Source: Sphaerisporangium flaviroseum (lineage in GTDB: Bacteria > Actinomycetota > Actinomycetes > Streptosporangiales > Streptosporangiaceae). From it: a stretch of DNA of 64,000 nt. The stretch is from contig NZ_BAAAZR010000019.1 of NCBI RefSeq assembly GCF_039537005.1, positions 124,001 to 188,000 of the forward strand, read 5' to 3'. This document shows, one piece after another, positions 8,578 to 17,195 of this stretch (position 1 is the first letter of the stretch; the number at the start of each line of letters is the position of its first letter). The position numbers were made by a program, and so were the translations under genes. Below the pieces are notes generated by a model, which had not been told where the DNA came from, ran no database searches, and saw nothing but the letters and a program-made list of their open reading frames with translations.

Positions 8578-9539
8578 GAGCTCGCCTCCCGGGAGCGGTG
8601 CGGCCACAGTCCTTGCGGGCGGACCAGCATGACGATGATGAGCAGCACGCCGAAGGCGAAGAACCGGTAGTCGGCGAAGTCGCGCAGCACCTCGGGGAGC
8701 ACGCTGATGACGATGGCGCCGATGACCACGCCGGGAGTCGAGCCCATGCCGCCCAGCACCACGGCCATCAGCACGAGAGCCGACTGCAGGAACGTGAAGC
8801 TGCCCGGGGAGATCGCGGACAGCTGCCCGGCGAACAGCACTCCGGCCAGGCCGCCCCAGATCGCGCCGGCGATGTAGGCCGCCAGCTTGACCTTGTAGGT
8901 GTGCACGCCCATGGCCTCCGCGGCGTCCTCGTCCTCGCGGACGAACCGCCAGGCCCGCCCGAGCCGGGACCGCCCGAGCCGCGAGGCCCCGATCACGGCG
9001 ATCGAGACGATCACCACGGTCAGGTAGTAGAACACGACCGGGCTGCCGGTCAGGCTGGGGATGCCGTAGATCCCCGAGGGGCCTCCGGTGACGTCCAGGT
9101 TGTTGGCCGTGATGCGGATGATCTCGCCGAAGCCCAGCGTGACGATCGCCAGGTAGTCGCTGCGCAGCCGCAGCGTGGGTGCGCCGATCACGATGCCCGC
9201 GACCACGGTGACCGCGATGACGGCGGGCACCGTCACCAGCAGCGGCAGCCCGAACCGCGTGCTGAGCACGCCGCTCGTGTACGCCCCGACGGCGAAGAAG
9301 GCGACGTATCCGAGGTCGAGCAGCCCGCAGAAGCCGACCACGATGTTCAGCCCCGAGGCCAGCATCACGAAGATCGCCGCACTGGTCATGACAGACAGCG
9401 CGTACGGTGTGGCGATCACGAACGGCGCGAGCAGGGCGAGGGTCAGGCCCACGAGCCCCGCCCACTTGCTGTCGAGCAGCCAGGAGGCCGCGCGGCCCGG
9501 TGCCGTGGCGGGACCACGGGCCCCCGTGCGGGCCGTCAT
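8574..9539 (-). CDS. livM: Branched-chain-type amino acid ABC transporter permease LivM
   Basis: A 321-residue membrane protein with about nine to ten hydrophobic segments and the LivM core motif LNIVVGFCGLLDLGYVAFFAVGAY split over helices two and three (given here only as a landmark near residues 65-90). The start at 9539 forms an ATGA overlap with the livH stop, and its own stop overlaps livG in the same way. It forms the membrane channel with LivH. The family assignment is firm; substrate as discussed for livF. Confidence 0.9.
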   Translation of the reverse strand: MTARTGARGPATAPGRAASWLLDSKWAGLVGLTLALLAPFVIATPYALSVMTSAAIFVMLASGLNIVVGFCGLLDLGYVAFFAVGAYTSGVLSTRFGLPLLVTVPAVIAVTVVAGIVIGAPTLRLRSDYLAIVTLGFGEIIRITANNLDVTGGPSGIYGIPSLTGSPVVFYYLTVVIVSIAVIGASRLGRSRLGRAWRFVREDEDAAEAMGVHTYKVKLAAYIAGAIWGGLAGVLFAGQLSAISPGSFTFLQSALVLMAVVLGGMGSTPGVVIGAIVISVLPEVLRDFADYRFFAFGVLLIIVMLVRPQGLWPHRSREASS

Positions 9540-10429
9540 ACGCGTTCCGTCACGCGCTCGCCGAGCAGGCCGGTGGGCCGCACGGACAGGAACAGGATCA
9601 GTACCCCGAACGCGAACACGTCCCGCCATTCGCCGCCGAGCCAGTAGGTGCCGAAGGACTCCAGCAGGCCGAGCAGCAGGCCGCCGAGCATGGTGCCGGG
9701 GATGTTGCCGATGCCGCCGATGACCGCGGAGGTGAACGCCTTGAGCCCGATGAGGAAGCCCATCAGGAAGTCGATCTTCCCGTAGTAGGCGCCGGCCATC
9801 ACCCCGGCCGCGCCCGCGAGGGCCGATCCGAGGAAGAACGTCCGGGAGATGACCGAGTTGACGTCGATGCCCATCAGCGCGCTGGTGCGCGGGTCGAGCG
9901 CGATGGCCCGCATCGCCCGGCCCTCACGGGTCCGGGTGACCAGCAGGTTCAGCCCTACCATGAGCACCACGGCCACGATGATGAGCGCGAGCTGCTGGAG
10001 GGTGATCCGGGCGCCCAGCACCTCGACCGAGGTGCCGCCGAGCCGTACCGGATAGACCTGCGGGTCGGCCCCGGCGGCGGCCCGCATGCCGTACTCCAGC
10101 GCGAACGACGCGCCGACGGCGGTGATGAGCAGCGACAGCCGTGGCGCGTTGCGCAGCGGACGGTAGGCGACCCGTTCGATGACGACGCCGGACAGGCCGG
10201 TGACCACCATCGTCAGGAGGAGCACGCCGAGGAGCAGGGGAAGTGCCATGCCCGGCGAGATGCCGCCGACCGCGCCGAGGATGGCGAATCCGGTGAAGGC
10301 GCCGAGCATGTAGATGTCGCCGTGGGCGAAGTTGAGCAGCTTCATGATCCCGTAGACCATGCTGTAGCCCAACGCCACCAGCGCGTAGAACGAGCCGACG
10401 AACAGCCCGTTCCAGATCAGCTGTGACAT
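9536..10429 (-). CDS. livH: Branched-chain-type amino acid ABC transporter permease LivH
   Basis: A 297-residue permease beginning with the LivH landmark LVALGYSMVYGIMKLLNFAH near residues 17-36 and containing GLKAFTSAVIGGIGNIPG in the C-terminal half. About eight membrane segments are visible. AAAGGA lies 8 nt upstream of the ATG. It follows livK after 154 nt that contain a strong hairpin, which may lower expression of the membrane and ATPase genes relative to the binding protein. Confidence 0.92.
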   Translation of the reverse strand: MSQLIWNGLFVGSFYALVALGYSMVYGIMKLLNFAHGDIYMLGAFTGFAILGAVGGISPGMALPLLLGVLLLTMVVTGLSGVVIERVAYRPLRNAPRLSLLITAVGASFALEYGMRAAAGADPQVYPVRLGGTSVEVLGARITLQQLALIIVAVVLMVGLNLLVTRTREGRAMRAIALDPRTSALMGIDVNSVISRTFFLGSALAGAAGVMAGAYYGKIDFLMGFLIGLKAFTSAVIGGIGNIPGTMLGGLLLGLLESFGTYWLGGEWRDVFAFGVLILFLSVRPTGLLGERVTERV

Positions 10430-10510
10430 GTCAGGTTTCCTTTGGAGCCGGAGCCACCGGAGGCGCGTGCCGGGATGGGGCGGCCGGTGGCGGCCGGGGA
10501 GCCGGAACGG

Positions 10511-10534
10511 CCGGCGCCCGCACGCGGGCGCCGG
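10511..10534. terminator. Hairpin between livK and livH
   Basis: A perfect 10-bp stem (CCGGCGCCCG with CGGGCGCCGG) around the loop CACG. There is no T-run, so it is more likely an attenuator or an mRNA-stabilising 3' end for livK than a full terminator. Such differential expression is usual for binding-protein genes. Confidence 0.6.
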
Positions 10535-10583
10535 GTACGCGGGGAGGGGATGCGAGCCGTTCCGGGAAGAGAGGCGCGCAAGG

Positions 10584-11750
10584 TCACTTCAGGGCGTCCT
10601 GGAGGGCGAACTTGCCGGACTTGACGACCAGGATCTGGAAGCCGCCGGTGGCCAGGGTGTGGTCGGCGGTGAACTTCAGCGGGCCGGAGAACATCTGGAA
10701 GCCGTTGATGCCCTCCAGCGCGGCGATGACCTTCGCGCCGTCGGTGGACCCGGCCTGCTTGACCGCCTCGGCGGCGAGCCGCACGGCGTCGTAGGCCTGG
10801 TTGGAGTAGGGGCCGGGGCCGGCGCCGTACTTCTTCGTGTAGCTGTCGATCCAGCCCTCGGCGCCCTGGAGCGTCTCGGGGGTCTGGGTCATCGTGGCGA
10901 ACACGCCCTCGCCCGCCTCGCTACCGGCGATCTCCGCCAGCTTCTCCGACACCGAGCCGTCGCCGACCATGATGCCGCCCTTGTACCCGGCCTGGCGGAG
11001 CTGCCGGATGATCAGGCCGCCCTCCTGGAAGTAGCCGGTCCAGTAGACGAAGTCCGGCTTCTTGGCGAGGATGTTGTTGATGTTCGCGCTGTAGTCGCTC
11101 TCCTTGGGCGTCACCGCTTCGAGGAGCGCGGTCTCGGCGCCGCCGGGGGCGTCCAAGAGCTGCTGCGTCCTGACCGCGATGTCCTTGGAGTAGCTGGTGT
11201 TGTCGTGCACGAGCGCGACGCTCTTGGCGCCCTGCTTGGTGATCCAGGCCATGGCGGCGGTCGCCTGCTGCGAGCCGGTGCCGTTGATCAGAAAGACGTG
11301 CTTGAGGTGCTGATCGACCAGTTCCTGCGAGTTGGCCGCAGGGATGATCATAGGGATGTTCGCCTTGCCGAAGACCGGCAGGGTGGGGAGCGTGGCGCCG
11401 GAGCAGTAGCCGCCCACGGAGATCTTGATGCCCTGGGTGACCAGCTTGTTGGCGCCGGCGACGGCCGTCTGGGCGTCGCAGGCGTCGTCCGCGACCTTGA
11501 GCTCCAGCTTGCGGCCCAGGACGCCGCCCTTGCCGTTGATCTCGTCCACCGCGAACTGGGCGGCGTTCTTCATATACGGGCCGATGGCCGCCTCGCTGCC
11601 GGACTGCGGGATCAGCATTCCCAGGGGAATGGGACCCTTGTCGCCCCCGGCGTCCGAGCCGCCGCCGAGGAGGCCCTGGCCACAGCCGGCCGTCAGCATG
11701 CTCACGGCGGTCGCGAGCGAACAGATCACGGCTATTCGGGATTTGCCCAT
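10584..11750 (-). CDS. livK: Branched-chain-type amino acid ABC transporter substrate-binding lipoprotein LivK
   Basis: A 388-residue periplasmic-binding-protein-like (Peripla_BP_6) lipoprotein. The signal peptide ends in the lipobox LTAGC with Cys23 as lipidation site. The mature part begins with IPLGMLIPQSGSEAAIGPYM and keeps the LivJ/LivK order of the two lobes. The start at 11750 is chosen because AGGAG lies 7 nt upstream and the signal peptide follows directly. It is the first gene of a leftward operon livK-livH-livM-livG-livF-racemase-reductase-gntR, so it probably captures the imino acid that those enzymes use. Confidence 0.92.
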   Translation of the reverse strand: MGKSRIAVICSLATAVSMLTAGCGQGLLGGGSDAGGDKGPIPLGMLIPQSGSEAAIGPYMKNAAQFAVDEINGKGGVLGRKLELKVADDACDAQTAVAGANKLVTQGIKISVGGYCSGATLPTLPVFGKANIPMIIPAANSQELVDQHLKHVFLINGTGSQQATAAMAWITKQGAKSVALVHDNTSYSKDIAVRTQQLLDAPGGAETALLEAVTPKESDYSANINNILAKKPDFVYWTGYFQEGGLIIRQLRQAGYKGGIMVGDGSVSEKLAEIAGSEAGEGVFATMTQTPETLQGAEGWIDSYTKKYGAGPGPYSNQAYDAVRLAAEAVKQAGSTDGAKVIAALEGINGFQMFSGPLKFTADHTLATGGFQILVVKSGKFALQDALK

Positions 11751-11790
11751 CTTGCATCTCCTAGCGAAACAACGCTGTCCCAGCATGGTG

Positions 11791-11801
11791 TGTGACATTG
11801 C
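11791..11801. promoter_or_regulatory. Candidate operator upstream of livK
   Basis: TGTGACATTGC, 41 nt before the livK start, contains TGTGACAT, whose complement ATGTCACA is also the centre of the palindrome upstream of the oxidase operon at 18362. The shared octamer suggests a common regulator, possibly the GntR protein encoded in the operon. Confidence 0.35.
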
Positions 11802-11946
11802 ACATGCACCTAAAAGCCACCGTCAAGGCCCGAGACCAGACCGTTAGAAGGTCGGTAGCAGCCCGTCAACACCCCGCGAAGCAGGTGAGAACGGACAAAG
11901 TCATCGGACGGGCCGATCACGGGCCCACCGATGGGGCATGCCGGTG

Positions 11947-11978
11947 GGGGCGCCTCCCGGTTTTCCCGGAGACGCCCC
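11947..11978. terminator. GC-rich hairpin downstream of the aldehyde dehydrogenase gene
   Basis: An 11-bp stem with one mismatch and a ten-base loop lies 10 nt past the dehydrogenase stop. No T-run follows on the minus strand. It probably ends or stabilises that transcript before the livK promoter region. Confidence 0.55.
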
Positions 11979-11987
11979 GGGGTGCGG

Positions 11988-13343
11988 TCAGCTCCCGGCG
12001 GGGCCGAGGGCGACGGTGTGGGTGGAGGTGTAGAACTCCTGGGCCGCCTTGCCCTGCTCGCGCGGGCCGTAGCTGGAGTCCTTCTCGCCGCCGAAGGGCA
12101 GGTAGAAGTCCACACCGCTCGTCGGGCTGTTGACCTTGACCAGCCCGGTGTCCAGCCGCGCCGAGACGTCGAGCGCCCGGTCCAGGTCGCGCGTGTAGAC
12201 CGCGGAGGCCAGTCCGTACGCCACCCCGTTGGCCAGCGCGACCGCCTCGTCCACCGAGCTCGCGTCCTGCACCAGGCAGATCGGCCCGAACACCTCGTCG
12301 CAGGCGAGCACATGGTCGGCGGGCACCCTGTCCACCAGCGTGGGCGCGGCGTACCAGCCGTCCCGGTCGAGCGCCTCGCCGCCGGTGAGGACCCGGCCGC
12401 CGGCCGTGGCCGACACCACCCGGTCACGGGCGGCCTCCTCGATCAGCGGGCCCACGGCGGTGCCCGGGTCGGCCGGGTCGCCGACGCCGAGCTTGGCGAC
12501 CGCGGCCAGCAGCGCCTCGCGGACCTCCCTGGCGTTGCCCACCGTGATGACCCGCTTGGTGGCGGTGCACTTCTGCCCGGCGTACCCGAACGCGGCGGCG
12601 GCGATCTGCGCCGCCGCCGTCTCGAGGTTGGCGTCGTCGAGGACGATGCTGGCGTTCTGACCGCCCATCTCGGCCTGCACCTGCACGCCCCGGCCGGCCG
12701 CCGCCACGCTCACCTTGCGCCCCACGGCGGCCGAGCCGGTGAAGGACACGACGTCGGCCGCCTCGACCAGCGCCCCGCCCTCCTCGGCGTCGCCGGCGAC
12801 GATCTGGAACAGGTCCTCGGGAAGGCCCAGCAGCTCGGCCAGGCGCAACGCGCAGCCGAGGGCCTGCGGCGCGGGCTTGAGCACGACGGCGTTGCCGAAG
12901 GCGAGGGCCGGCGCCGCCTTCCACAGGGGGATGGCCAGCGGGAAGTTCCATGGCGTGATCAGCCCGGCCACGCCGCGCGGGCGCCTGCGGGTGTAGGCCA
13001 GCCCGGCGCCCGACGGCTCGTGCATCGCGCCGATGGGGTCGAAGACCTGCTGGGAGTAGTAGCGCAGGATCGCGACCGACCGCGCCACCTCGCCCTTCGC
13101 CTCGGTGACCGGCTTGCCGACCTCCCGGACGACCAGCGCGGCCAGCTCGTCCGCCGCCGCGGCCACCTTCTCGGCCGCCGCCGCCAGCGCGGTCGCGCGC
13201 TCCGCGGCGTTCGCCTTGCCCCACCGCCCCTGCACGGCCCGCGCCCGGCGCACCGCCTCGGTGACGCCCGAGGCCCCGGCGGCCGGGACGCCGGCGACCA
13301 CGTCGCCCGGGTTCTGGGGGGACCGGCTTTCGACAACGCTCAT
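11988..13343 (-). CDS. NAD(P)+-dependent aldehyde dehydrogenase, probable 2-oxoglutarate semialdehyde dehydrogenase
   Basis: A 451-residue aldehyde dehydrogenase with Asn133 in TPWNFPLAIP, Lys156 in VLKPAP, the glycine motif FTGSAAVG at 201-208, general base Glu225 in EMGG and nucleophile Cys259 in GQKCTA. The last step of the hydroxyproline pathway oxidises 2-oxoglutarate semialdehyde to 2-oxoglutarate, and this gene sits between the epimerase/deaminase operon and the transporter operon, so that is the likely substrate. It has its own 154-nt upstream region and GGAGAGGG before the ATG. It is about 25-30 residues shorter at the N-terminus than many family members. Confidence 0.88.
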   Translation of the reverse strand: MSVVESRSPQNPGDVVAGVPAAGASGVTEAVRRARAVQGRWGKANAAERATALAAAAEKVAAAADELAALVVREVGKPVTEAKGEVARSVAILRYYSQQVFDPIGAMHEPSGAGLAYTRRRPRGVAGLITPWNFPLAIPLWKAAPALAFGNAVVLKPAPQALGCALRLAELLGLPEDLFQIVAGDAEEGGALVEAADVVSFTGSAAVGRKVSVAAAGRGVQVQAEMGGQNASIVLDDANLETAAAQIAAAAFGYAGQKCTATKRVITVGNAREVREALLAAVAKLGVGDPADPGTAVGPLIEEAARDRVVSATAGGRVLTGGEALDRDGWYAAPTLVDRVPADHVLACDEVFGPICLVQDASSVDEAVALANGVAYGLASAVYTRDLDRALDVSARLDTGLVKVNSPTSGVDFYLPFGGEKDSSYGPREQGKAAQEFYTSTHTVALGPAGS

Positions 13344-13497
13344 CGTGAATCCCTCTCCAACTTCAAGGTGGGACGGCTCCGGAGCGGGGTGCCATGTATC
13401 CCGCTACACGGAAACCTAGTCCACGTCATGCATTGATCAGATGGCAAGACCCGGCCCGCAAGGCCCGCCTCTTGAGCCCCCCGGGCCGCGGCAGGCG

Positions 13498-14502
13498 TCA
13501 CAGCAGGAACCCCTCGGGGAAGGGATCGGTCGGATCGAGGAAGTGCTGCGCCGTGCCGGTCACCCACGCTCTGCCCGTGATCGTCGGGACGACGGCCACG
13601 CGCCCCGCCACCTCGGTCCGCTCGACCAGCCGCCCGGTGAAGCGGGTGCCGATGAACGACTCGTTGACGAAGTCCTCACCCAGCCCCAGCTCACCCCTGG
13701 CGTGGAGCTGCGCCATGCGGGCGCTGGTGCCCGTGCCGCAGGGCGAGCGGTCGAACCAGCCGGGATGGATGGCCATCGCGTGGCGCGAGAGCCGGGCGTC
13801 CGACCCCGGAGCGAGGAACTGGACGTGGTGGCAGCCGCGGATACCCTCGTCGAGCGGATGGACCGGCTCGTCCGCCTCGTTGATCGCCGCCGAGATCGCC
13901 AGCCCGGCCTCGAGGATCCGCTGGCCCTGCGAGCGCTCGAACGTCAGCCCCACCGACTCGATCGGCAGGATCGCGTAGAAGTTGCCGCCGTACGCCAGGT
14001 CGTAGGTCACCTCGCCGATGCCGGGCACCTTGACCGTACGGTCGAGCCCGACGCTGAACGACGGCACGTTCTCGATCGTCACCGCCCGCGCCGCGCCGTC
14101 CTCCACCTGGACCGAGGCCACCACGAGCCCGGCCGGGGTGTCGAGCCGCACGGTCGTGACGGGCTCGGTGACCCGCACCATCCCGGTCTCCACCAGCACC
14201 GTGGCGACCCCGATGGTGCCGTGGCCGCACATCGGCAGGCATCCGGACACCTCGATGAAGAGCACTCCGTAGTCGGCGTCCGGGCGGGTCGGGGGCTGCA
14301 GGATCGCGCCGCTCATCGCCGAGTGGCCGTGCGGCTCGTACATCAGCAGCTTGCGGATGTGGTCGAGGTTCGCCAGGAAGTGCTCCCTGCGCTCGGCCAT
14401 GCTCGTGCCCGGGATGACGCCCACTCCCCCGGTGACGACCCGGGTGGGCATCCCCTCGGTGTGCGAGTCGACCACGTGGTAGATGTGCCTCGATCTCACC
14501 AT
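13498..14502 (-). CDS. 4-hydroxyproline 2-epimerase
   Basis: A 334-residue proline-racemase-family enzyme, the usual length for 4-hydroxyproline 2-epimerase. It has Cys92 in LPMCGHGTIG and Cys255 in DRSPCGTGTSAR, the pair that removes and adds the alpha proton, and conserved HTEGMPTRV near the start. It converts trans-4-hydroxy-L-proline to cis-4-hydroxy-D-proline, the first catabolic step. The ATG at 14502 lies 4 nt after the deaminase stop; a GTG at 14499 is an alternative. It ends the leftward operon that begins with the oxidase genes. Substrate specificity is supported by the complete pathway around it. Confidence 0.9.
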   Translation of the reverse strand: MVRSRHIYHVVDSHTEGMPTRVVTGGVGVIPGTSMAERREHFLANLDHIRKLLMYEPHGHSAMSGAILQPPTRPDADYGVLFIEVSGCLPMCGHGTIGVATVLVETGMVRVTEPVTTVRLDTPAGLVVASVQVEDGAARAVTIENVPSFSVGLDRTVKVPGIGEVTYDLAYGGNFYAILPIESVGLTFERSQGQRILEAGLAISAAINEADEPVHPLDEGIRGCHHVQFLAPGSDARLSRHAMAIHPGWFDRSPCGTGTSARMAQLHARGELGLGEDFVNESFIGTRFTGRLVERTEVAGRVAVVPTITGRAWVTGTAQHFLDPTDPFPEGFLL

Positions 14503-14506
14503 GACC

Positions 14507-15400
14507 TCACCGCAGCCCTTCGGCCAGCGCCTTTTCCGTGGCCGCGCGGACGAGCGCCTCGTGCTCCGCCGACAGCGGCACACGCGGCTGCCGGCAGGGG
14601 CCGCCGTGCAGGCCGGCGAGGTCCATCGAGAGCTTGATGGCCTGGACGAACTCGGTTTTCGCGTCCCAGCGCAGCAACGGGTGCAGCGTACGGTACAACG
14701 GCATCGCGGTGGCCAGGTCCCCCTCGGCCGCCGCCCGGTACAGCGCCGCGCAGGAGGCGGGCAGCGCGTTGGGGTATCCGGCGACCCAGCCCACCGCCCC
14801 CGCGAGGACCAGTTCCAGGACCACGTCGTCCGACCCCACCAGCACGTCGAGCCCGGGGGCCAGCTCCGCGATCTCGTACGCCCGGCGCACGTCGCCGGTG
14901 AACTCCTTGACCCCCACGATCAGGCCCTCGTCGAACAGCCTGGCCAGCAGCGAGGGGACCAGGTCCACCTTGGTGTCGTAGGGGTTGTTGTACGCCACGA
15001 TCGGAAGGCCCGCCTTGGCGACCTCCCGGTAGTGGGCCAGCACCGCGCGTTCGTCGGCACGGTAGGCGTTCGGCGGGAGCAGCATCACGACCTGGCAGCC
15101 GGCGTCCCCGGCCTGCTCGGCCCAGCGGCGTGACTCGGCCGCGCCGTAGGCCGCCACACCGGGCATCACGCGGTCGCCGCCGATCGCCGCGACCGCCGTC
15201 TCCACCACGCGGGCGCGCTCCTCGGGGGTCAGCGTCTGGTACTCCCCGAGCGAGCCGTTGGGGACCACACCGTCGCATCCCTGCTCGACCAGCCGGCGGC
15301 AGTGCTCCGCGTAGCCCTCCTCGTCCACGGTCAGGTCGTCGCGCAGTGGCAGCGCCGTCGCCACCATCACTCCGCGCCAGGGCTTCTCACGGGTCGTCAT
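14507..15400 (-). CDS. DapA-family aldolase/deaminase, probable 1-pyrroline-4-hydroxy-2-carboxylate deaminase
   Basis: A 297-residue TIM-barrel enzyme of the dihydrodipicolinate synthase family with Schiff-base Lys165 in GVKEFTGD and Tyr137 in AYNNP; the substrate loop reads PNGSLGEYQTL. In hydroxyproline clusters a DapA homologue (LhpC) deaminates and dehydrates 1-pyrroline-4-hydroxy-2-carboxylate to 2-oxoglutarate semialdehyde. It lies between the oxidase genes and the epimerase, which fits that step. The start has AAGGAGAGG upstream and overlaps the preceding stop (ATGA). Other DapA-family lyases cannot be excluded from sequence alone. Confidence 0.87.
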   Translation of the reverse strand: MTTREKPWRGVMVATALPLRDDLTVDEEGYAEHCRRLVEQGCDGVVPNGSLGEYQTLTPEERARVVETAVAAIGGDRVMPGVAAYGAAESRRWAEQAGDAGCQVVMLLPPNAYRADERAVLAHYREVAKAGLPIVAYNNPYDTKVDLVPSLLARLFDEGLIVGVKEFTGDVRRAYEIAELAPGLDVLVGSDDVVLELVLAGAVGWVAGYPNALPASCAALYRAAAEGDLATAMPLYRTLHPLLRWDAKTEFVQAIKLSMDLAGLHGGPCRQPRVPLSAEHEALVRAATEKALAEGLR

Positions 15401-16860
15401 CGGGGGTCCTCTCCTTCTGGGTGTCCTGCTAGGTCGCCGAGCCGTACGGGCTGGGCGATCGGCCGGCGTGGCGCCTGCTGTGCCTCACCCGCCAGGCACG
15501 CCACGGCGTAGCCGCACATGCGGCCCTGGCACCAGCCCATTCCCGGGCGGGCCAGCAGTTTCAGCGAGCGGGCGTCGACGGCCCCGAGGGCCCGCGCCTC
15601 CTTGATCCGGGCGTAGGGCACTTCCTCGCAGCGGCAGATCAGCGTGTCGTCGCGCAGCCAGCCCTTCCAGCCCTCGCGGACGGGATAGGCGTCCTGCAAC
15701 GCCCCGCCGAACGCGGCGAGCCGGGCCCGCTTCCTCCTCAGGCGGTGGACGGGAGCGACCGGACGGCCCAGGTCCGCGGCGACGGCCAGCCCGGCGATCC
15801 GGCCCTCGGCCTCGGCCGGGTCGGCGCCGCCGACACCGGTCGGCTCGCCCGCCGCGTAGACGCCAGGGACGCTGGTGCGCATCCCCGCGTCCACGGTGAC
15901 GACCGGGCTGCCGTCCCTGTCGGCGTGGGTGGCGCAGCCGAGCTGGGTGGCGAGCTCGATCTGCGGGACGAAGCCGTAGCCGACCGCGAGCGCGTCGCAT
16001 TCGATGACCCGGCTCGGCCCTGGAACCCAGTGGCGGTCGAGCCTCGCCACGGTGACGTGGGTCAGCTCGTCGCGCCCGTGCGCGGCGATCACCGCGTGGC
16101 GGCCGGCCAGGGGCACCCGGTGCCTGGCCAGGCGGAGGCCGTATCCCGCGCCCTGGGCCAGCTTGCCCGGATGGGTGATCATGGCGAGGCCGGCGCCGAA
16201 CAGGCCGTTGGCCTCGAAGACCCCGGCGACGTCCGCGCCCGCGGCGGCCAGTCCGGCCGCGACGGGAAGCAGGAACGGCCCGGTACCCGCGACGACGACC
16301 CTGCGCCCGGCCACGACGAGATCCCCCTTGAGCAGGGCCTGCGCGCCTCCCGCCGTGAACACGCCGGGAAGGTCCCACCCGGGGAACGGGAGCGGCCGGT
16401 CGTGCGCGCCGGTCGCGATCAGCAACCGCCGGGCCAGGACGGTCTCGCGCCGCTCATCCCTGGCGCCCGCCAGGCAGTGGACGGCCACCACGCCGTCCTC
16501 GGCGGTGCGGGCCGGTGTGCCGGCGTCGCCGGCGCCGACCGGCGTGCCGTCGCCGACGTGCGCCGCGACCTTCTCCACGGCCCAGACCCGGTGGCCGAGC
16601 CGGAGTTCCACCTCCTCCGCCCCGCCCAGAGCCTCCGCCAGCCGGGTGAACCGGGTGAAGCCGTGATGCAGCGCTCCGGGGCGCCGGGCATGGAAGCCCG
16701 GGGGCGCGTGCCGGAAGTACTGGCCGCCGAGCCGCGCCGCCGCGTCGATCAGCACGACGCTCAGCCCGGCGCGGGACGCCTCGACGGCGGCGGCCATCCC
16801 CGCCGGTCCGCCCCCGACGACGGCGAGATCCCTCACCGGCGGGGCATCCGGTGGTCTCAT
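15397..16860 (-). CDS. FAD/NAD-binding oxidoreductase with BFD-like [2Fe-2S] domain, D-hydroxyproline oxidase subunit
   Basis: A 487-residue flavoprotein. An FAD-binding motif VVGGGPAGMAA starts at residue 14, a second dinucleotide motif (VVVAGTGPFLLPVA) lies mid-protein and PGVYAAGEPTGVGG closes the FAD site. The C-terminal 90 residues hold a BFD-like cluster motif, CRCEE followed by WCQGRMCG. This layout matches the alpha subunits of hydrogen cyanide synthase/octopine oxidase-type enzymes and the LhpB/HypO group. With the next two upstream genes it forms the cis-4-hydroxy-D-proline oxidase. It overlaps both neighbours by ATGA. Confidence 0.88.
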   Translation of the reverse strand: MRPPDAPPVRDLAVVGGGPAGMAAAVEASRAGLSVVLIDAAARLGGQYFRHAPPGFHARRPGALHHGFTRFTRLAEALGGAEEVELRLGHRVWAVEKVAAHVGDGTPVGAGDAGTPARTAEDGVVAVHCLAGARDERRETVLARRLLIATGAHDRPLPFPGWDLPGVFTAGGAQALLKGDLVVAGRRVVVAGTGPFLLPVAAGLAAAGADVAGVFEANGLFGAGLAMITHPGKLAQGAGYGLRLARHRVPLAGRHAVIAAHGRDELTHVTVARLDRHWVPGPSRVIECDALAVGYGFVPQIELATQLGCATHADRDGSPVVTVDAGMRTSVPGVYAAGEPTGVGGADPAEAEGRIAGLAVAADLGRPVAPVHRLRRKRARLAAFGGALQDAYPVREGWKGWLRDDTLICRCEEVPYARIKEARALGAVDARSLKLLARPGMGWCQGRMCGYAVACLAGEAQQAPRRPIAQPVRLGDLAGHPEGEDPR

Positions 16861-17195
16861 CCGGTCGTCACCTCGTCCCCGGGCAGCGCCTCGATCTGGC
16901 AGGCGCGCAGGGACGCCTCGCCGTTGACGGTGATCAGGCAGTCGAAGCACACCCCGATGCCGCAGAACAGGCCACGGGGACGCCCGCCGAAGCGAGTCGT
17001 ACGCCAGGACCTGATCCCGTTGGCGTACAGGACGGCGCCGACCGTCTGCCCCGGCACGGCGGTGACGGGGCGCCCGTCCACGGTGATCTCGAAGCCGGGC
17101 TCGGGCCGCGCGCCGACGAGGCGGCCGGCGTGCGGCGGTCCCGTCTCCGGCGCGGCGGTGGTACCCGGCTGTCCGGGGTGGGGCGAGGTCGTCAC
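16857..17195 (-). CDS. Small [2Fe-2S] ferredoxin-like subunit of D-hydroxyproline oxidase
   Basis: A 112-residue protein with four clustered cysteines, Cys78, Cys83, Cys86 and Cys99, in a plant-type ferredoxin pattern that coordinates one [2Fe-2S] cluster, preceded by FEITVDGRPV and VGAVLYANG. Proteins like this (HcnA/LhpE type) join two flavoprotein subunits in heteromeric imino-acid dehydrogenases. The first 30 residues are low-complexity. The GTG start at 17195 overlaps the previous stop (GTGA) and has GGAAAGG upstream. Confidence 0.88.
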   Translation of the reverse strand: MTTSPHPGQPGTTAAPETGPPHAGRLVGARPEPGFEITVDGRPVTAVPGQTVGAVLYANGIRSWRTTRFGGRPRGLFCGIGVCFDCLITVNGEASLRACQIEALPGDEVTTG

